A stretch of DNA of 64,000 bases from Rotaria macrura (GCA_900239685.1 OENT01000027.1:186001-250000), one strand, 5' to 3'; counted from the stretch's first letter, positions 50,064 to 62,130 are shown. Numbers and translations are program-made. Notes: a model not told the origin generated them from the letters alone.

Positions 50064-53000
50064 AATAATTCTATTTCATTCTCTACCTTCTTTTAAATAG
50101 ATGTTTTATAAAAGTTTTTCTCTCTCTCTTTTTTGTAATGTTCACTTTGACTAATTCGATGTTTTTAATAACTTGACTATGACGGTATTCTTTTACGAAT
50201 ACATATTGATTACATATTGAAAGTAAAAGAATATTTACTTTGTTTAAAATATTTATGTTGCGTTAATCCGACTTGATTACAGTTCTTACTGCTGCTCTGA
50301 TGATGATTTGCACGTATTATTTGAATGATTCATATCATATCAATTTTATTCTATTATCATGTAACAACAGATCTTGATTGCATTAAACACATTTTTCTTC
50401 AATCATTTGTAAAGACAACTTCATAATATTCTCTTAACTTTGTTGTATACCAATGATATCTATATTTCAATCATAAGATTGTACGTTTTTTGACTAGATC
50501 ACCTACTACATATTCATACAATGAAGTCAACTTTTACTGTAAACGAACTTTAAGTTTATGGTCTTAAAATTCAAACGAATATTTCTCATACATTCATTTC
50601 AACGATGTAAGATATTATATATGTTGTAGTAGAAAATACTAATATTTTCGTCTCTCATAGTTATCATTTTGAAAATAACCGGTCTTAAACTGACAGTTCA
50701 GGATTTTGTTTACATTCATATCAAACGAATGAATACTTTTTCTTATCGAACTTACTATGGAAAATATAGATATTCAACCTTCGAAATATTTACGCAATGT
50801 CATATAAATATATTTCACAGTTTCACAAACATTGATTGTTCTCTTTTCGATGTCATCATAAAACAGAGCTTGGCGTATTATGCATCAAAACAAAATTTTA
50901 ATCCTAGTTGATGCTTATTCTATGAAGAAGTCTAGAGTAAGATTTCCTAAAATATACATAACAATCCTAGACATAAAATTATGCAAAGTTATTAAATCAC
51001 TTCAATATCAATATATTTACAGTTTCTTTCGTGTTCAGATAAGATTCACCAAGTCCTAGGCTATCATGATGAAAATCAGAAAAGTCAATAGTATGGAAAT
51101 TTTCTAGAAACGTCACATGACTACTAGATCGTATATAGTTGAATATTTGAGTTCTTGTTGAGTAACGAGTAGATCTTCATTGTTCTCATTTCATTTATAT
51201 CTTCAGCAGACAATTGATTATTAGCTCAATCTTGCATGTTTCGCAATAGATACCTCTGAATAAGTTCTATTTATGTTTTATAAACATGTGCAAACAGATA
51301 ATCTTGCTAACAATTAAATATTTAATATGTAGAAGCAAAATAAGTTTGTAAATATTTATCCCATACAAGACTTGATAAATGTTGTTATTAGATTTTTTAA
51401 CACAGCTGCTGAGTACGAAAATATTACGGGTGATATAGTTTGATATCTTGAATTGAATAACAATAGCCATAAGTCACCACGCAAAAGTTCGGTAATTAAA
51501 AATAATCATAGTTGATACTAAACAATATCAATTGATCTGTATGAAAAATTTCAATAACTAACATATGTAGTTCAGGTGCCAAATTTCTTTACTTTTAAAT
51601 AAAATCTGTATTGAACAAGATTTATTTCAATTCAATGAAACGTACAAGTAGGTACGACATGGAATTGTTTTCATAGTTACATATTCGACTCAAACACATC
51701 TATATTTATTTAAAACATACCGAAGACTACGTAGTTCAATGTTCAAATTATCTCAATTATTTTCAAATTAAACTCGAACTTTATTCAAAATTTCCATGAT
51801 AAATGTACGTACGAATGCAAAAAAAAAGAATAAACTGTTTTACACGAATAAAAATCGAAGTAAAAATGAAACGTGTCAGTCTCAAGTTGTTTTTAGGTAC
51901 ACCGTTAATTTGACTATGACTTTTAGATTATCCACCAATATGTAATTATTTTTGAAGACAATGATCGTGGAAGATATTGTTGTTCAGTATCTCCTCTGTG
52001 GCAAATTCATCTTCACAATCACTTGTTTGGGGGGATTTCTCGATGAATTTTGTTTTTATTCTGTGCATGTATTTTTCAGTTGAACGATCTTGGTTAGACA
52101 ATCATCGATATCGTTCACATGAATACTCTACAATGCTGAAACTTTGGTTGATGAATATGGTTAACTAGTTTTGGATCTTGCATTTGATAACTTCGAGACT
52201 GTTAAGTCTCATATTCTCTCGTCATTATTATGAATATCTACGGCAGATAATTATTAGGGTGATATTCTGAAGTGTAGTTATAAAACGACCTAAGTCATTT
52301 CTTTATCATTATAAACAGTAGCGATTAAAACTTCGCGTAGAGTATGTGTGAAACTCGCTTGCTAACATAGATGTTTTCAAACTTATTTGCATTCCATAGC
52401 ATGATATTTGCATTTAAGAAAATCTATTTATTGTTAAAAACGTCTATCTATGAGAACTCGTGAGAAAAGATTGTGAACAATTCATACATCAGTCGATTAG
52501 AGTACAGTTCTGTTGGAAATCATGTAATCATTTCACTGAAAACAAAGAAGACTTGAGCTCGTCTCTCGTTGGACTCCAGTTTGGTTTGAAAACAGCTGGC
52601 AATTACATGAATGATAAAGGTATATGAATCAGTCTTGTTTTTTTCTGATATCTTGAATAACAGAAAATATATGTTTTTGTTTACGCAATCCATCTTGAAT
52701 ATGGATTATCAATGAGATGAAAACATTCGAGTATATTATCAAAAATTCAACTGAATGTCTTCATCTGTTGTTAGAATGGATTAAGTTTACTTTTGATAGC
52801 TCATCAGCTATCACTGCTATGAAAGTTAATAATTATATATAATCAGGTAGTTCTTTCATTCTTGAGCTTGATCACCTTGATAGTGTTTCTCATGAAACAT
52901 GTTCGAATCGAAAAAATTCAAAAACACAGAACTTCAATAATGCAAATCAAATCATATACAATGATTGACGCACCTCTATGATACTTCATTAAAAACTAGT

Positions 53001-55063
53001 TACTTTAAAATCAGCAATTTTTCTCATGAGACTCAAGTCACCGAAAACTATCGATGGTTCCTACTATAGTAAAATAGTAAGACTCCCCAAAGCAAGGAAC
53101 ATGCAGATAAATCATACAGTGTGCCTTGCCATTCCTCACCCAAACAATATTTTCCTAAAGTGTAAATGATATTCATTTATGTCAATACACGTAACCACAG
53201 TTAGATGCGTCAAGTTTTTCAGCATATTTTCTTCTACTAAAAGCTACAATTGTTAACTTATCTTCTATGTCTTTAATTAGTACTTCCTCTCATTGGCCCT
53301 AACGTTTTACATAAACAGAGTATCACAAAAAGCTATGATAATGTCTAAAGTCTAAACGAGCGAAATCCAATGTAATAGTAAATAAACTTGTAACGCATGG
53401 TTTGTAAATGACGTGTGATAAAACGCGTTACGAAAAATATTTTTGTAAGTCATTAGATGTTATCGATCACTTTCCTAATATAGAAGTGAAAGTTAAAGAA
53501 TCGCAAATATTGATGCTATCACAACGAGTAGAAAAGCTGTTCGATGTGGAATAAAATGTCGTAGAAGAATCAAACAATGACTAAAGATTTTCATATTACT
53601 TTGGTCAACAGAGAGACCAACCACAAAAGACCCAACATGCAAGACACAAGCTTGTATTTTTCGATTTTTTTCTGTTGTAAAAAATTCTATGAAAGAAATA
53701 TTAAAATCATTCAAAAGGATACTATCAAAATATTCAGATTGACACGTGTTCTCGATCATCCATCGATTTGTTTTTCAACGTATGATAACAATCCATAAAA
53801 TGGTTACTTAATGTTTTCTATGATATACAGAATCTACACCATATTGTTTCTAACTGATCTGGCATTATGAATCTTAATCCTACTAAGACCTAATAAAACT
53901 CAATATAAATTTAAAAAAATTATTACGTACCATTAACAATTATTGATAGAAAACTATACATGAATAATGCAGCAATGTAACGCTCTAAATCTATAGTAGT
54001 TTCAAATACCAACGTAATTTTCGTCATGCTTTTCGGAAAAATCAATGACGACGTTTTCAACATTATTAATACGTTTATATTTAATATTGAACATAATGAT
54101 GAAACGAAAACTGTGCCGAATTTGAATTCATTATGTTCGAGAGCATATAGCGAAGTTTCTCTAACAATATCTTGACACATCTGTTAAATTTTGTTACTCG
54201 TACTAAATGAATACAAGACATCCATATAAGATTGGAATCGATTTCATATTCAAATTCTGCACAGGCTAGATTTTCAGCGTTCGGTGTTTTTGCAGCATAT
54301 TATGGATCATACGAATCGTTGTCACTTGTGAAGTTTGCTAATCCACTAAAACTAACCTTTGCTGATCATCACTGCCTATCAATCTAGTTCTCTGAAGAAG
54401 AAAATATTGTTTTACGATAATAATTTCATTTTTCTAGCGTTTTACACATCTGTAATTGAATGATAATTCATAGACTACTTATCTTCTCTCTCTCTGTATC
54501 TATTGATTCATTTTTTCTTTTCACTTTCTTTTCGCCTAATTTTCAGCTTTTAAACTGACATAAAAAAGAACAGCTTTGCATAAATAGTCATCAACTTCTT
54601 TTACACATCAAATCATTCAAAAATTGACATAAACCCATTGTGCGTTTCGTATGTCATACCTTGTCGTTTCTGTTTCCCATTGCATAAACTTCATTTCTAG
54701 GCTATTCCAAAACTTGCTCCATCTACCATCTCACTTTCAATATCGTATCTTCTAAAATTCTTTCAATGAGATTGTGTAATTTTCCAATATAGATACAATA
54801 TCTTCTACTTGCAGATCAGTAATCCACAAGAAAAAACGTAAACATACATACGTATAGCTACCATTCAGCTCTTACTTGCATTATACACAAAAATTATAAT
54901 GCTGGTTGATCGAAGTTCCTTTTCCCGGATTCTTCTACTCAAATGAAGCCTGTATTTTTCTAATTACATAGAAGTTAGAAGAAGTTTGTCATACAAAACC
55001 AAAACTTGTGCAGGAAAAAAAAAGTATTCTATATGGAAATTTTTCTTGTAGATGACACATCAA
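50064..55063. other. Five-kilobase gene-poor interval
   Basis: AT-rich DNA with no frame showing family similarity. A minus-strand hydrophobic frame at 53923-54180 and others of 60-90 codons were considered and are not supported. No tRNA-like B box, rRNA segment or long repeat was seen. Confidence 0.5.
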
Positions 55064-58000
55064 CTACAATTTTTTCTTCACTCGTTCAATGTTTATTTTC
55101 AATATTCGGATATGCGGATCCGTTAAACGAAGAGATTTTTGCCAAGTAGCTAGTGCTCGTTGGTAGAAAAAGAGAGCGTTCGAGTAGTCTTCCATGTTGT
55201 CGTACACGGAACCGATATTGTTGTAGGACATAGCCAGTGATGAATAATTCAGTGGGGAAATATTTTCTTTAATAGCAAGTGCTTTTACGTGCGACGAAAC
55301 TGCTTTCGTGTATTCGCGCATTTTTTCGTACACATTACCGATGTTATTGTAGGACATAGCCAGTGACGGATGATTCGATGGAAGAGTTTTTTCTTTGATA
55401 ACAAGCGCCCTCTCGTGAGATGATAATGCTTTTTGATAGTCACCTATGTTAAAATACAACAAACCCATATTGTTGTAGGTCATAGCTAACGACGGATGAT
55501 TTGATGGAAGTATGTTTTTTTTGATAACAAGCGCTTTTTTGTGACAGGAACGAGATTCCGTGTACTTGCCGATGTCATTGTAAACCAAACCAATATTGTT
55601 GTAGGAAGAAGCTAAGTCAGGATGATTCGAGGAGAGGGAACTTTTCCTAATACTTAATGCTTGTTCGTAGTGTAGCAATGCTTTTGAATGTTCACACTTT
55701 TGTTTATATATTCCTCCGATATTGTTGTATGCATAAGCCAAGTCTGGATGATGTGCCGGTAGCGTTTTTTGCCAGATATCGAGTGCTTTTTCATGAAAAA
55801 TATGTGCCTCCGAGTATTCACCCATATTATAGTATACCAAACCAATGTTGTTGTAGGAAATAGCTAGGTCTTGATGAGGAAGAACAAAAAAGGTTTTTTT
55901 CATTTTTAGTGCTTCTTTATGGAATGATTTAGCCATCGAATATTCTCCCTTGTTATAATATACCAAACCAATATTATTATTGGAAGCTGCCAGATCTGGA
56001 TGGTTTGGAGGGAGCACTTTTTTGCGAATATCGAGTGCTTTTTTGTAGAATGACAGTGCTTTTGAATATTCACCTTTACCATCATACGCTAAACCGATAT
56101 TGTTGAACGAAGAAGCCAAATTTGGATGATTCGATGGCAGTGAATTTTGACGAATGTCAAGTGCTTTTTCGTGCATTGTAAGTGCTTTCGCATATTCTCC
56201 CGTGCTATCATACACCAAACCGATGTTGTTGTAGGATGAAGCCAACTCGAGGTGATGCAGAGGAAGAACCTTTTTTCGGATTTCGAGTGCTTTTTCGTAG
56301 AATATCAATGCTTTCGAGTAGCCACTCATGATATCATATACGGCACCGATATTATTGTAGGATACAGCCAATGAACGATCATTTATTGGGAACGTATTTT
56401 CCTTGATAGAAAGTGCTTTCTCATGCGATGAAAGTGCCTTTTCATATTCACCCATTCTATAATACACTAAGCCGATGTTATTGTAAGATAAGTCCATGCC
56501 GTTAGGGTTATAATGTAAGACTTGTTGCTGAATCTCAAGTGTTTTCTCGAAAAATAAAAGTGCTTTCGAGAACTCACCCAAATCATGATACACTAAACCT
56601 ATATTGTTGTAGGAAGAAGCCACGCCGGCATGGTCAGTAGGCAATACTTTGACTTGGATTTCCAGTGCTTTTTCATAAAACAGCAATGCTCGTGTATAGT
56701 CAGCCATGTTATAAAAAACCGAACCGATGTTAAAATAGGATTTTGCCAAGTTAGGATCGTTTGCAACGAGAGATTTCTCGTTGACATCCAGCGATTTTTC
56801 TTGTGATCTGAATGCTTTCGAATATTCCATTATGTTTTCATATATCAATCCAATGCTGGTGTAAGAATTAGCTAAGCCAACATGATTTGCCGGAAGAGAT
56901 TGTTGACGAATGTTAAATGCTTGCTGATAAAATAATAGTGCTTTTGAATGATCACTCAAGTTTTTATATACTTCACCAATATTATTGTATGAATTAGCCA
57001 AATCAGGATGTTTCTCTGGAAAGTAGTTGTTCCGGATGTAAAGTGCTTTCTCATAAAATGTAAGTGCTTCCGAGTACTTGCCCATGTGGTTGTAGATCGC
57101 ACCGATGTTGTTGTAAGACGAGGCTAACTCAGAATGATGTGAAGGTAAAGACTTCAGACGGATATCAAGTGCTCGCATATAAAATGATAGTGCTTCGGAG
57201 TATCCACCCATACTCTTGAGTACACCTCCAATATTATTATATGAATGAGCATACATTGGATGGTTCGAGGGTAGAACTTTGTCGCAAATATCGAGTGCTT
57301 TTGCGTGAAATGACATAGCTTTTTCATACTCACCCATTTTTTCATAGACTGCACCAATATTATTGTAAGACATAATCAGCAAGGAATGATTTGACGGCAG
57401 CGAATTTTGTTTGATACTCAGTGCTTTTTCATGAAATGACAATGCTTTGGTGTAGTCTCGCAATTTTTCATACACATTGCCAATGTTGTTGTATGACATA
57501 GCTAACGATCTATGGTTAGGTGGAAGTACTTCTTTCTTAATGGAAAGTGCTTTTTCATGCGATGAAAGTGCTTTTAAGTAATCGCCCATGTTATAGTATA
57601 CTAAACCGATATTGTTGTAGGACATAGCCAAGGATGGATGGTTTGATGGAAGCGTACGTTCCTTGGTCGAAAGTGCTTTCTCATGAGCAGAAAGAGCTTT
57701 TGAGTATTCACCCATATCATTGTACACTAAACCAATATTGTTATAGGATGAACCTAAGTTGTGACTTTCGAGAGGTAATGATTTCAATTGGATAGCAAGT
57801 GCTTGTTCATAGTATGATTGTGCTCTAGATAGTTCGTTCATGTTATAATGCACGAAACCGATGCTTATGTAAGATTGAACCAACTGTAAATTATCTGAAG
57901 TTGGGTATCTTTTGTTGATGTCGAGCGCTTTTTCATGAAAAGAAAGTGCTTTCAAATACTGTCCCATTTCATTGTACACGAAGCCGATGCTATTGTAGGT

Positions 58001-59500
58001 AGATATCAACTTGGGATCGTTAGGAGTTAATGACGTCTTCCAGATGTCCAATGATGTTTCGTACACTGAAAGTGCTTTGGAGTACTCGCCCATCTCCTGA
58101 TATACGGAACCGAGTTGATCGTTGTAATTGCCTCTGTCCATATCCGATATTGATGTGTTCAGAAGGGATTGATAAAGCTGCTGTGCTCGCGCAAATTCTC
58201 CCATTTTGACAAGTATACATCCCAATCGAGACCATGCTGTTGTATAGGCCAGTTCCTTACGCGTCTGTGCTGCTAATTTATTTAAATCATCGTTATCGTT
58301 ACACGTAAGCGTGAGATCAACTTGCCACAGACGATCAGTTTGGTTCTCTTCTATTCGATCGATTCGAAAAATCGTGTTTATCGAGAAAAGAACTTCTTCG
58401 TCTCGAAGTTTGCGGTGGTGTCCGAAGTTTTTCATGTCAACGAAATACTTAGATGTTGTCACACAGATTTGTGGATCGATGGTCATAACAAAAAGTATGC
58501 CAACAGAATTATGATCGTAGGTTGCAGCGCGTGCAAAATTCTCCAATGAAGTGTCACGACTACGAGTTGTCGAAAGAAAATTGTTGAACGAAAGTAGTCC
58601 ACCTATGTTTTGTTTCAATTTCTCAAAATCACATAAGGGTAAACTTTGACCTCGGAAGACTTGAAATGGAGTTGTCGATTGTGTTGCCGCTAATTGTGCT
58701 TCTTTATGCAGCTGCTCAATACACTGATTTAGATGTCGAATAAAGAAGCCGATTTTCAATATAATATCGATTTCGAGTAGTCGTAGACCTCGGTTTAGCA
58801 TTGAGGACATCACATACGAAGTTGTATACCACCAGATCGGCGTATGAAGGTAATATTCTTTTTCAATCATTTTAATGTCGTCTTCATCGAACGAACCCTG
58901 TTGACGACAATATTTAATGAATTCTACTAGTGAATTTGTGTCGTCATCATCGACTTCCAAAAGTACTTCCATAAATAATTGTTTGTACATAAACGATGCA
59001 TGCACAATACCAATGCTGATCGAGATCATGGCTTGATCGCATCTTTCACGATCGATTTCTAATTCCCTACAAATCAGATCGATACTTGTGTAAACACCTT
59101 TTACTTTCGACATCGCTTTAGGATATTGTTCCTGAACTGTCTGATTATTACTTAAAATATAGATTGAATCTAATTGTGGTTGTTCATAAACGTTCGGCAT
59201 AACATGTTGTACTAATGAACCAGATAGAATCATAAATACTTTTTCTTTTTGTATTTTACTAAGAAAATCAACACATTCTTCAACATTTGTAAATTTTCTG
59301 ATAGATGCTACGATCCGACGTTGATGTTTTATTGAATTTTGAAAATCTTCCTTGGACTCATCAATATTGGTATCGAGCCATACAAGAAGAAAATTCTGTA
59401 GAACTGGAAGCATGTGTCCTGGTAGTACACAAGTACTTACGGTAGTCGTTGTAACTACAGGACAACTAAGCGAGCTTTTTCTTGATTTACTGTTGCCCAT
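55064..59500 (-). CDS. ADP-ribosyltransferase domain fused to about 25 kinesin-light-chain-type TPRs
   Basis: One uninterrupted frame of 1478 residues starting MGNSKSRKSS at 59498-59500. This is the first ATG in frame; the codon two upstream is TTG. Residues 1-200 are a conserved-looking N-terminal region of unknown fold. Residues about 210-415 resemble an R-S-E class ART: Arg283 in VFRGQ, Ser310 in FLSTT, then DEEVLF at 367-372. In that motif the first Glu of E-x-E is Asp, while the catalytic Glu before Val is kept. Residues about 420-1465 hold about 25 TPRs of 42 residues with the core SYNNIGLVYYNMGEY..KAL..HEKAL, the kinesin-light-chain type. MGxxxS at the N-terminus is an N-myristoylation motif. 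By family, ARTs transfer ADP-ribose from NAD+ to protein side chains, and TPRs bind partners. The true target is unknown. The gene is intronless and GC-richer than its surroundings. Confidence 0.9.
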   Translation of the reverse strand: MGNSKSRKSSLSCPVVTTTTVSTCVLPGHMLPVLQNFLLVWLDTNIDESKEDFQNSIKHQRRIVASIRKFTNVEECVDFLSKIQKEKVFMILSGSLVQHVMPNVYEQPQLDSIYILSNNQTVQEQYPKAMSKVKGVYTSIDLICRELEIDRERCDQAMISISIGIVHASFMYKQLFMEVLLEVDDDDTNSLVEFIKYCRQQGSFDEDDIKMIEKEYYLHTPIWWYTTSYVMSSMLNRGLRLLEIDIILKIGFFIRHLNQCIEQLHKEAQLAATQSTTPFQVFRGQSLPLCDFEKLKQNIGGLLSFNNFLSTTRSRDTSLENFARAATYDHNSVGILFVMTIDPQICVTTSKYFVDMKNFGHHRKLRDEEVLFSINTIFRIDRIEENQTDRLWQVDLTLTCNDNDDLNKLAAQTRKELAYTTAWSRLGCILVKMGEFARAQQLYQSLLNTSISDMDRGNYNDQLGSVYQEMGEYSKALSVYETSLDIWKTSLTPNDPKLISTYNSIGFVYNEMGQYLKALSFHEKALDINKRYPTSDNLQLVQSYISIGFVHYNMNELSRAQSYYEQALAIQLKSLPLESHNLGSSYNNIGLVYNDMGEYSKALSAHEKALSTKERTLPSNHPSLAMSYNNIGLVYYNMGDYLKALSSHEKALSIKKEVLPPNHRSLAMSYNNIGNVYEKLRDYTKALSFHEKALSIKQNSLPSNHSLLIMSYNNIGAVYEKMGEYEKAMSFHAKALDICDKVLPSNHPMYAHSYNNIGGVLKSMGGYSEALSFYMRALDIRLKSLPSHHSELASSYNNIGAIYNHMGKYSEALTFYEKALYIRNNYFPEKHPDLANSYNNIGEVYKNLSDHSKALLFYQQAFNIRQQSLPANHVGLANSYTSIGLIYENIMEYSKAFRSQEKSLDVNEKSLVANDPNLAKSYFNIGSVFYNMADYTRALLFYEKALEIQVKVLPTDHAGVASSYNNIGLVYHDLGEFSKALLFFEKTLEIQQQVLHYNPNGMDLSYNNIGLVYYRMGEYEKALSSHEKALSIKENTFPINDRSLAVSYNNIGAVYDIMSGYSKALIFYEKALEIRKKVLPLHHLELASSYNNIGLVYDSTGEYAKALTMHEKALDIRQNSLPSNHPNLASSFNNIGLAYDGKGEYSKALSFYKKALDIRKKVLPPNHPDLAASNNNIGLVYYNKGEYSMAKSFHKEALKMKKTFFVLPHQDLAISYNNIGLVYYNMGEYSEAHIFHEKALDIWQKTLPAHHPDLAYAYNNIGGIYKQKCEHSKALLHYEQALSIRKSSLSSNHPDLASSYNNIGLVYNDIGKYTESRSCHKKALVIKKNILPSNHPSLAMTYNNMGLLYFNIGDYQKALSSHERALVIKEKTLPSNHPSLAMSYNNIGNVYEKMREYTKAVSSHVKALAIKENISPLNYSSLAMSYNNIGSVYDNMEDYSNALFFYQRALATWQKSLRLTDPHIRILKINIERVKKKL
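55106..58243 (-). repeat. 126-bp coding tandem repeat (TPR array)
   Basis: About 25 units with an exact 126-bp (42-codon) period. Unit starts fall at 57499, 57373 and 55231, consistent with no insertions between units 7 and 25. Unit 1 is shorter (38 codons) and the most divergent. The core amino-acid word YNNIG occurs in most units. Confidence 0.9.
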
Positions 59501-61803
59501 GATCAATGATTGAAGATCATAAGAACAACACTCTAATCTTCCTATCTGTATTGTTATTTTCTTGTTTCACTGGCAAATCTTTGCTATTTGCTATGCTTGT
59601 CTATGTACAGTTCGTTTATCTATCTGGAAAAAACCATTCGATTTACTTGTTTGAATATTGCTAGTAAAGTTATAAGGACGAAATATCTTCACGTCCAACA
59701 AAAAAAAAACGAAGAATACAAATAAAGTAAATGCTTGACTGCATCGCCATCCAATGATAGGAAAAGCGAAAAGCTATCAATATTATCAATAGTAGTTGTT
59801 ATTGTTTGTTGACTTGTCAATTCATACATAACTGTAGTTGTATGTATGTAGCAGGCAATTTTGTCGGGAGAACGATGACAAGGCCACAAAAAGCACGTGC
59901 GATATCTATGAAACTTGCTTATATCGACAAGATGAAAAAACAAAATAGACAAAAAACAAATAAACGTCAGTCGTTGATTGATTGCGAGTCTATCTTTGCA
60001 ATCTGTTATGCAAATCATGACATCATTCGTTTTTTATAAGCAATAGTAGTCGTAATTAGGTTAATATTGTAATGTATAATATTTTTATAAGTATTTATTA
60101 AATAGAATAAAATTTAAAAAATATCGAAAGAACATATATTGATAATCTTCACTAGAAAAATAAAAATTTGATACTATTAAATAAGGAAAAACAGTGAAAT
60201 ATTATTAATGGGCATTCATCATTTTGAAATATGATGAATTGATAAGGTTGGAAGCTGCAATATCGGTTTTAATTTTATTTTGTAAGATTCTTATGCCTTT
60301 TTGAAGAAAATAGCACGCTACTGATTCAATTTGAAACTTTTGCGACGCTCATTTTCCGATTGTAGACCATTATTAGTTATACATGAACCTGTCAAGGATC
60401 ATCAATATTTGCTACAGACTTGAGAAACTAGGTCTGTGATCGTAGAGTATTTTTGATTACATGAAATCTGAGAGTTGCACACTGCAAGCAACGTAGGGCT
60501 ACCTTAAAAGAAGCTTTTTTCTTCGTAACCAATTATAGTGAATCATTTAATAATTTTTCAGTACCGATTTATTTGTTTTAGTATTGGTCATTCTGATTTT
60601 AGATACATTTTTACTAACATCTAACGATACCTAAGTTGGACCACTGTCGAATACACGTATTAACTAATCAAGCTAGTTTCTGCGAACACTATAAGACAAA
60701 ATCTACTCAGTTATGATGAATTTATAACATCTTAAGATTATGGAGATGACTTTTCCCGCCTTTTTACCATCATTACTACCAGTGCTTTTAAATTTTACAA
60801 AGCAGAAGTTGAATCGATCGTTGATTTTGCTACTGTATGAAAATAGATACCTATGGTTTGATAGTAGCATCCAAACTAAAACTGTATAAACATGGATATT
60901 TCTGAAAAAGCAGATATAATAAGCAAAAGTTACTCGTAGACTGGACAAAACTCGAATAACCTTATCATCGATTGTTTTCTTTGTAAGTTTCTTGTAGTTG
61001 TATTTATTGACAACAATGATTACTATATTATGTTATGTTATGAATCACCTTCATTGTTTTTATTCGCTGCAGGAACTAAATACATGTTAATTGAAAGAAA
61101 CATGCCCAATTCAAATTTGATCGTAACTAAAGTTTACTAAGAATGTTTTTAGTCAGCTATGTATTAGGCTGCTTCAAAAACTAGAGTATATTTCAATTGA
61201 AAGAGTAGATAGTCTATACTACGTGGGAGCTTTTGAAAAGTTATTTAGAAAACTTTTACTCTGTGAATTTACATGAACTCTGATATAATTTGACAAAATG
61301 ATGAAAGTCTAGATTATACTACTGTTCCTATTGACCCCATTGGAGATATTCATAAAGACTAAAGGTACATATAATATTTTTGTACGGAAAGGCAAAATAA
61401 TCTTTAGTTTTCTCTACTTAAATTTTGTCTCAAGTACAATGGAATATGATTCTATTTGCTATTATAAATCAAATACACATGATTGTAATTACAAGTCATT
61501 CTAATAGTGATGAACAGCGTAGTCAAATAGAAAATAACAAACCGATTTGGATTGTTCCTATTAGAACAGCAGTACCGCCAACTGTCGCTATGTTCGAACA
61601 TATTTTTCCTCTGTTTATTTCATTGAACGTATCAAATATTTTCGTTTTTCATAGTCACATGTCTGGAAATCACTGTTCCAAATTTAGCCATCACTTCTAC
61701 GTAGATTTCTTTTGTTTCATTTCATGGATTAGTCTTCTCTTTTTCTTTTACAGTTGCAAATAATGTAATAGATAAACGCAATTAATGGTCGTGTTGGGTT
61801 ACC

Positions 61804-61872
61804 GGAAATTTGCCGATAAGACTTTCGCCATCGGCGAAAGTTTACTGTGCTTTAGCCAATCGGCGAATTTCC
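61804..61872. repeat. Nested inverted repeats (GC-rich foldback)
   Basis: The outer arms ggaaatttgccga (61804-61816) and tcggcgaatttcc (61860-61872) pair at 12 of 13 positions. Between them is a perfect 9-bp stem, actttcgcc (61821-61829) with ggcgaaagt (61833-61841), around a 3-base loop. Another related word, gcgccgatga, follows just downstream. It could be a small foldback element, a protein-binding site or a structured RNA. Confidence 0.6.
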
Positions 61873-62074
61873 AGTGGACTTGCGCCGATGAATCCTTCTG
61901 ATATTGGGCGATTGAAAAATGATAGTGGTATTGATTGAAGAGATTAGGAACAGATATATGCTAAGAAAATTGTGGGAAATGACATGATCAAAATTTTTAT
62001 TTATAGTTTTAGATCTATTCAAAATAAGTCTAATATCATTCGTGTGTTAACAAGTATGAATCATAACACATTAA

Positions 62075-62130
62075 GGGTGTGGATGGGTGTGGATTTTCTT
62101 CTTCTAATCCACATCTACGTCCACACACCC
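62075..62130. repeat. Imperfect foldback with TGTGG-rich arm
   Basis: The left arm gggtgtggatgggtgtgg (62075-62092) faces a right arm rich in ccacatctacgtccacac (about 62109-62126) across a short T-rich spacer. The arms pair imperfectly. The TGTGG words are reminiscent of the TGTGGG-type telomeric repeat that I recall from bdelloids, but the units here are degenerate and few. Confidence 0.5.

Noticed and set aside
53923..54180. Hydrophobic minus-strand frame, possible receptor or channel fragment
   Set aside because: No recognisable motif, no linkable neighbouring exons and AT-rich composition like the surrounding noncoding DNA.
55654..59506. Short frames on either strand within the ART-TPR gene
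   Set aside because: Repeat-derived shadows of the 126-bp coding units and of the ART region.
61425..61763. 112-codon plus-strand frame
   Set aside because: Hydrophobic, with irregular composition, no family signature and no supporting exons.
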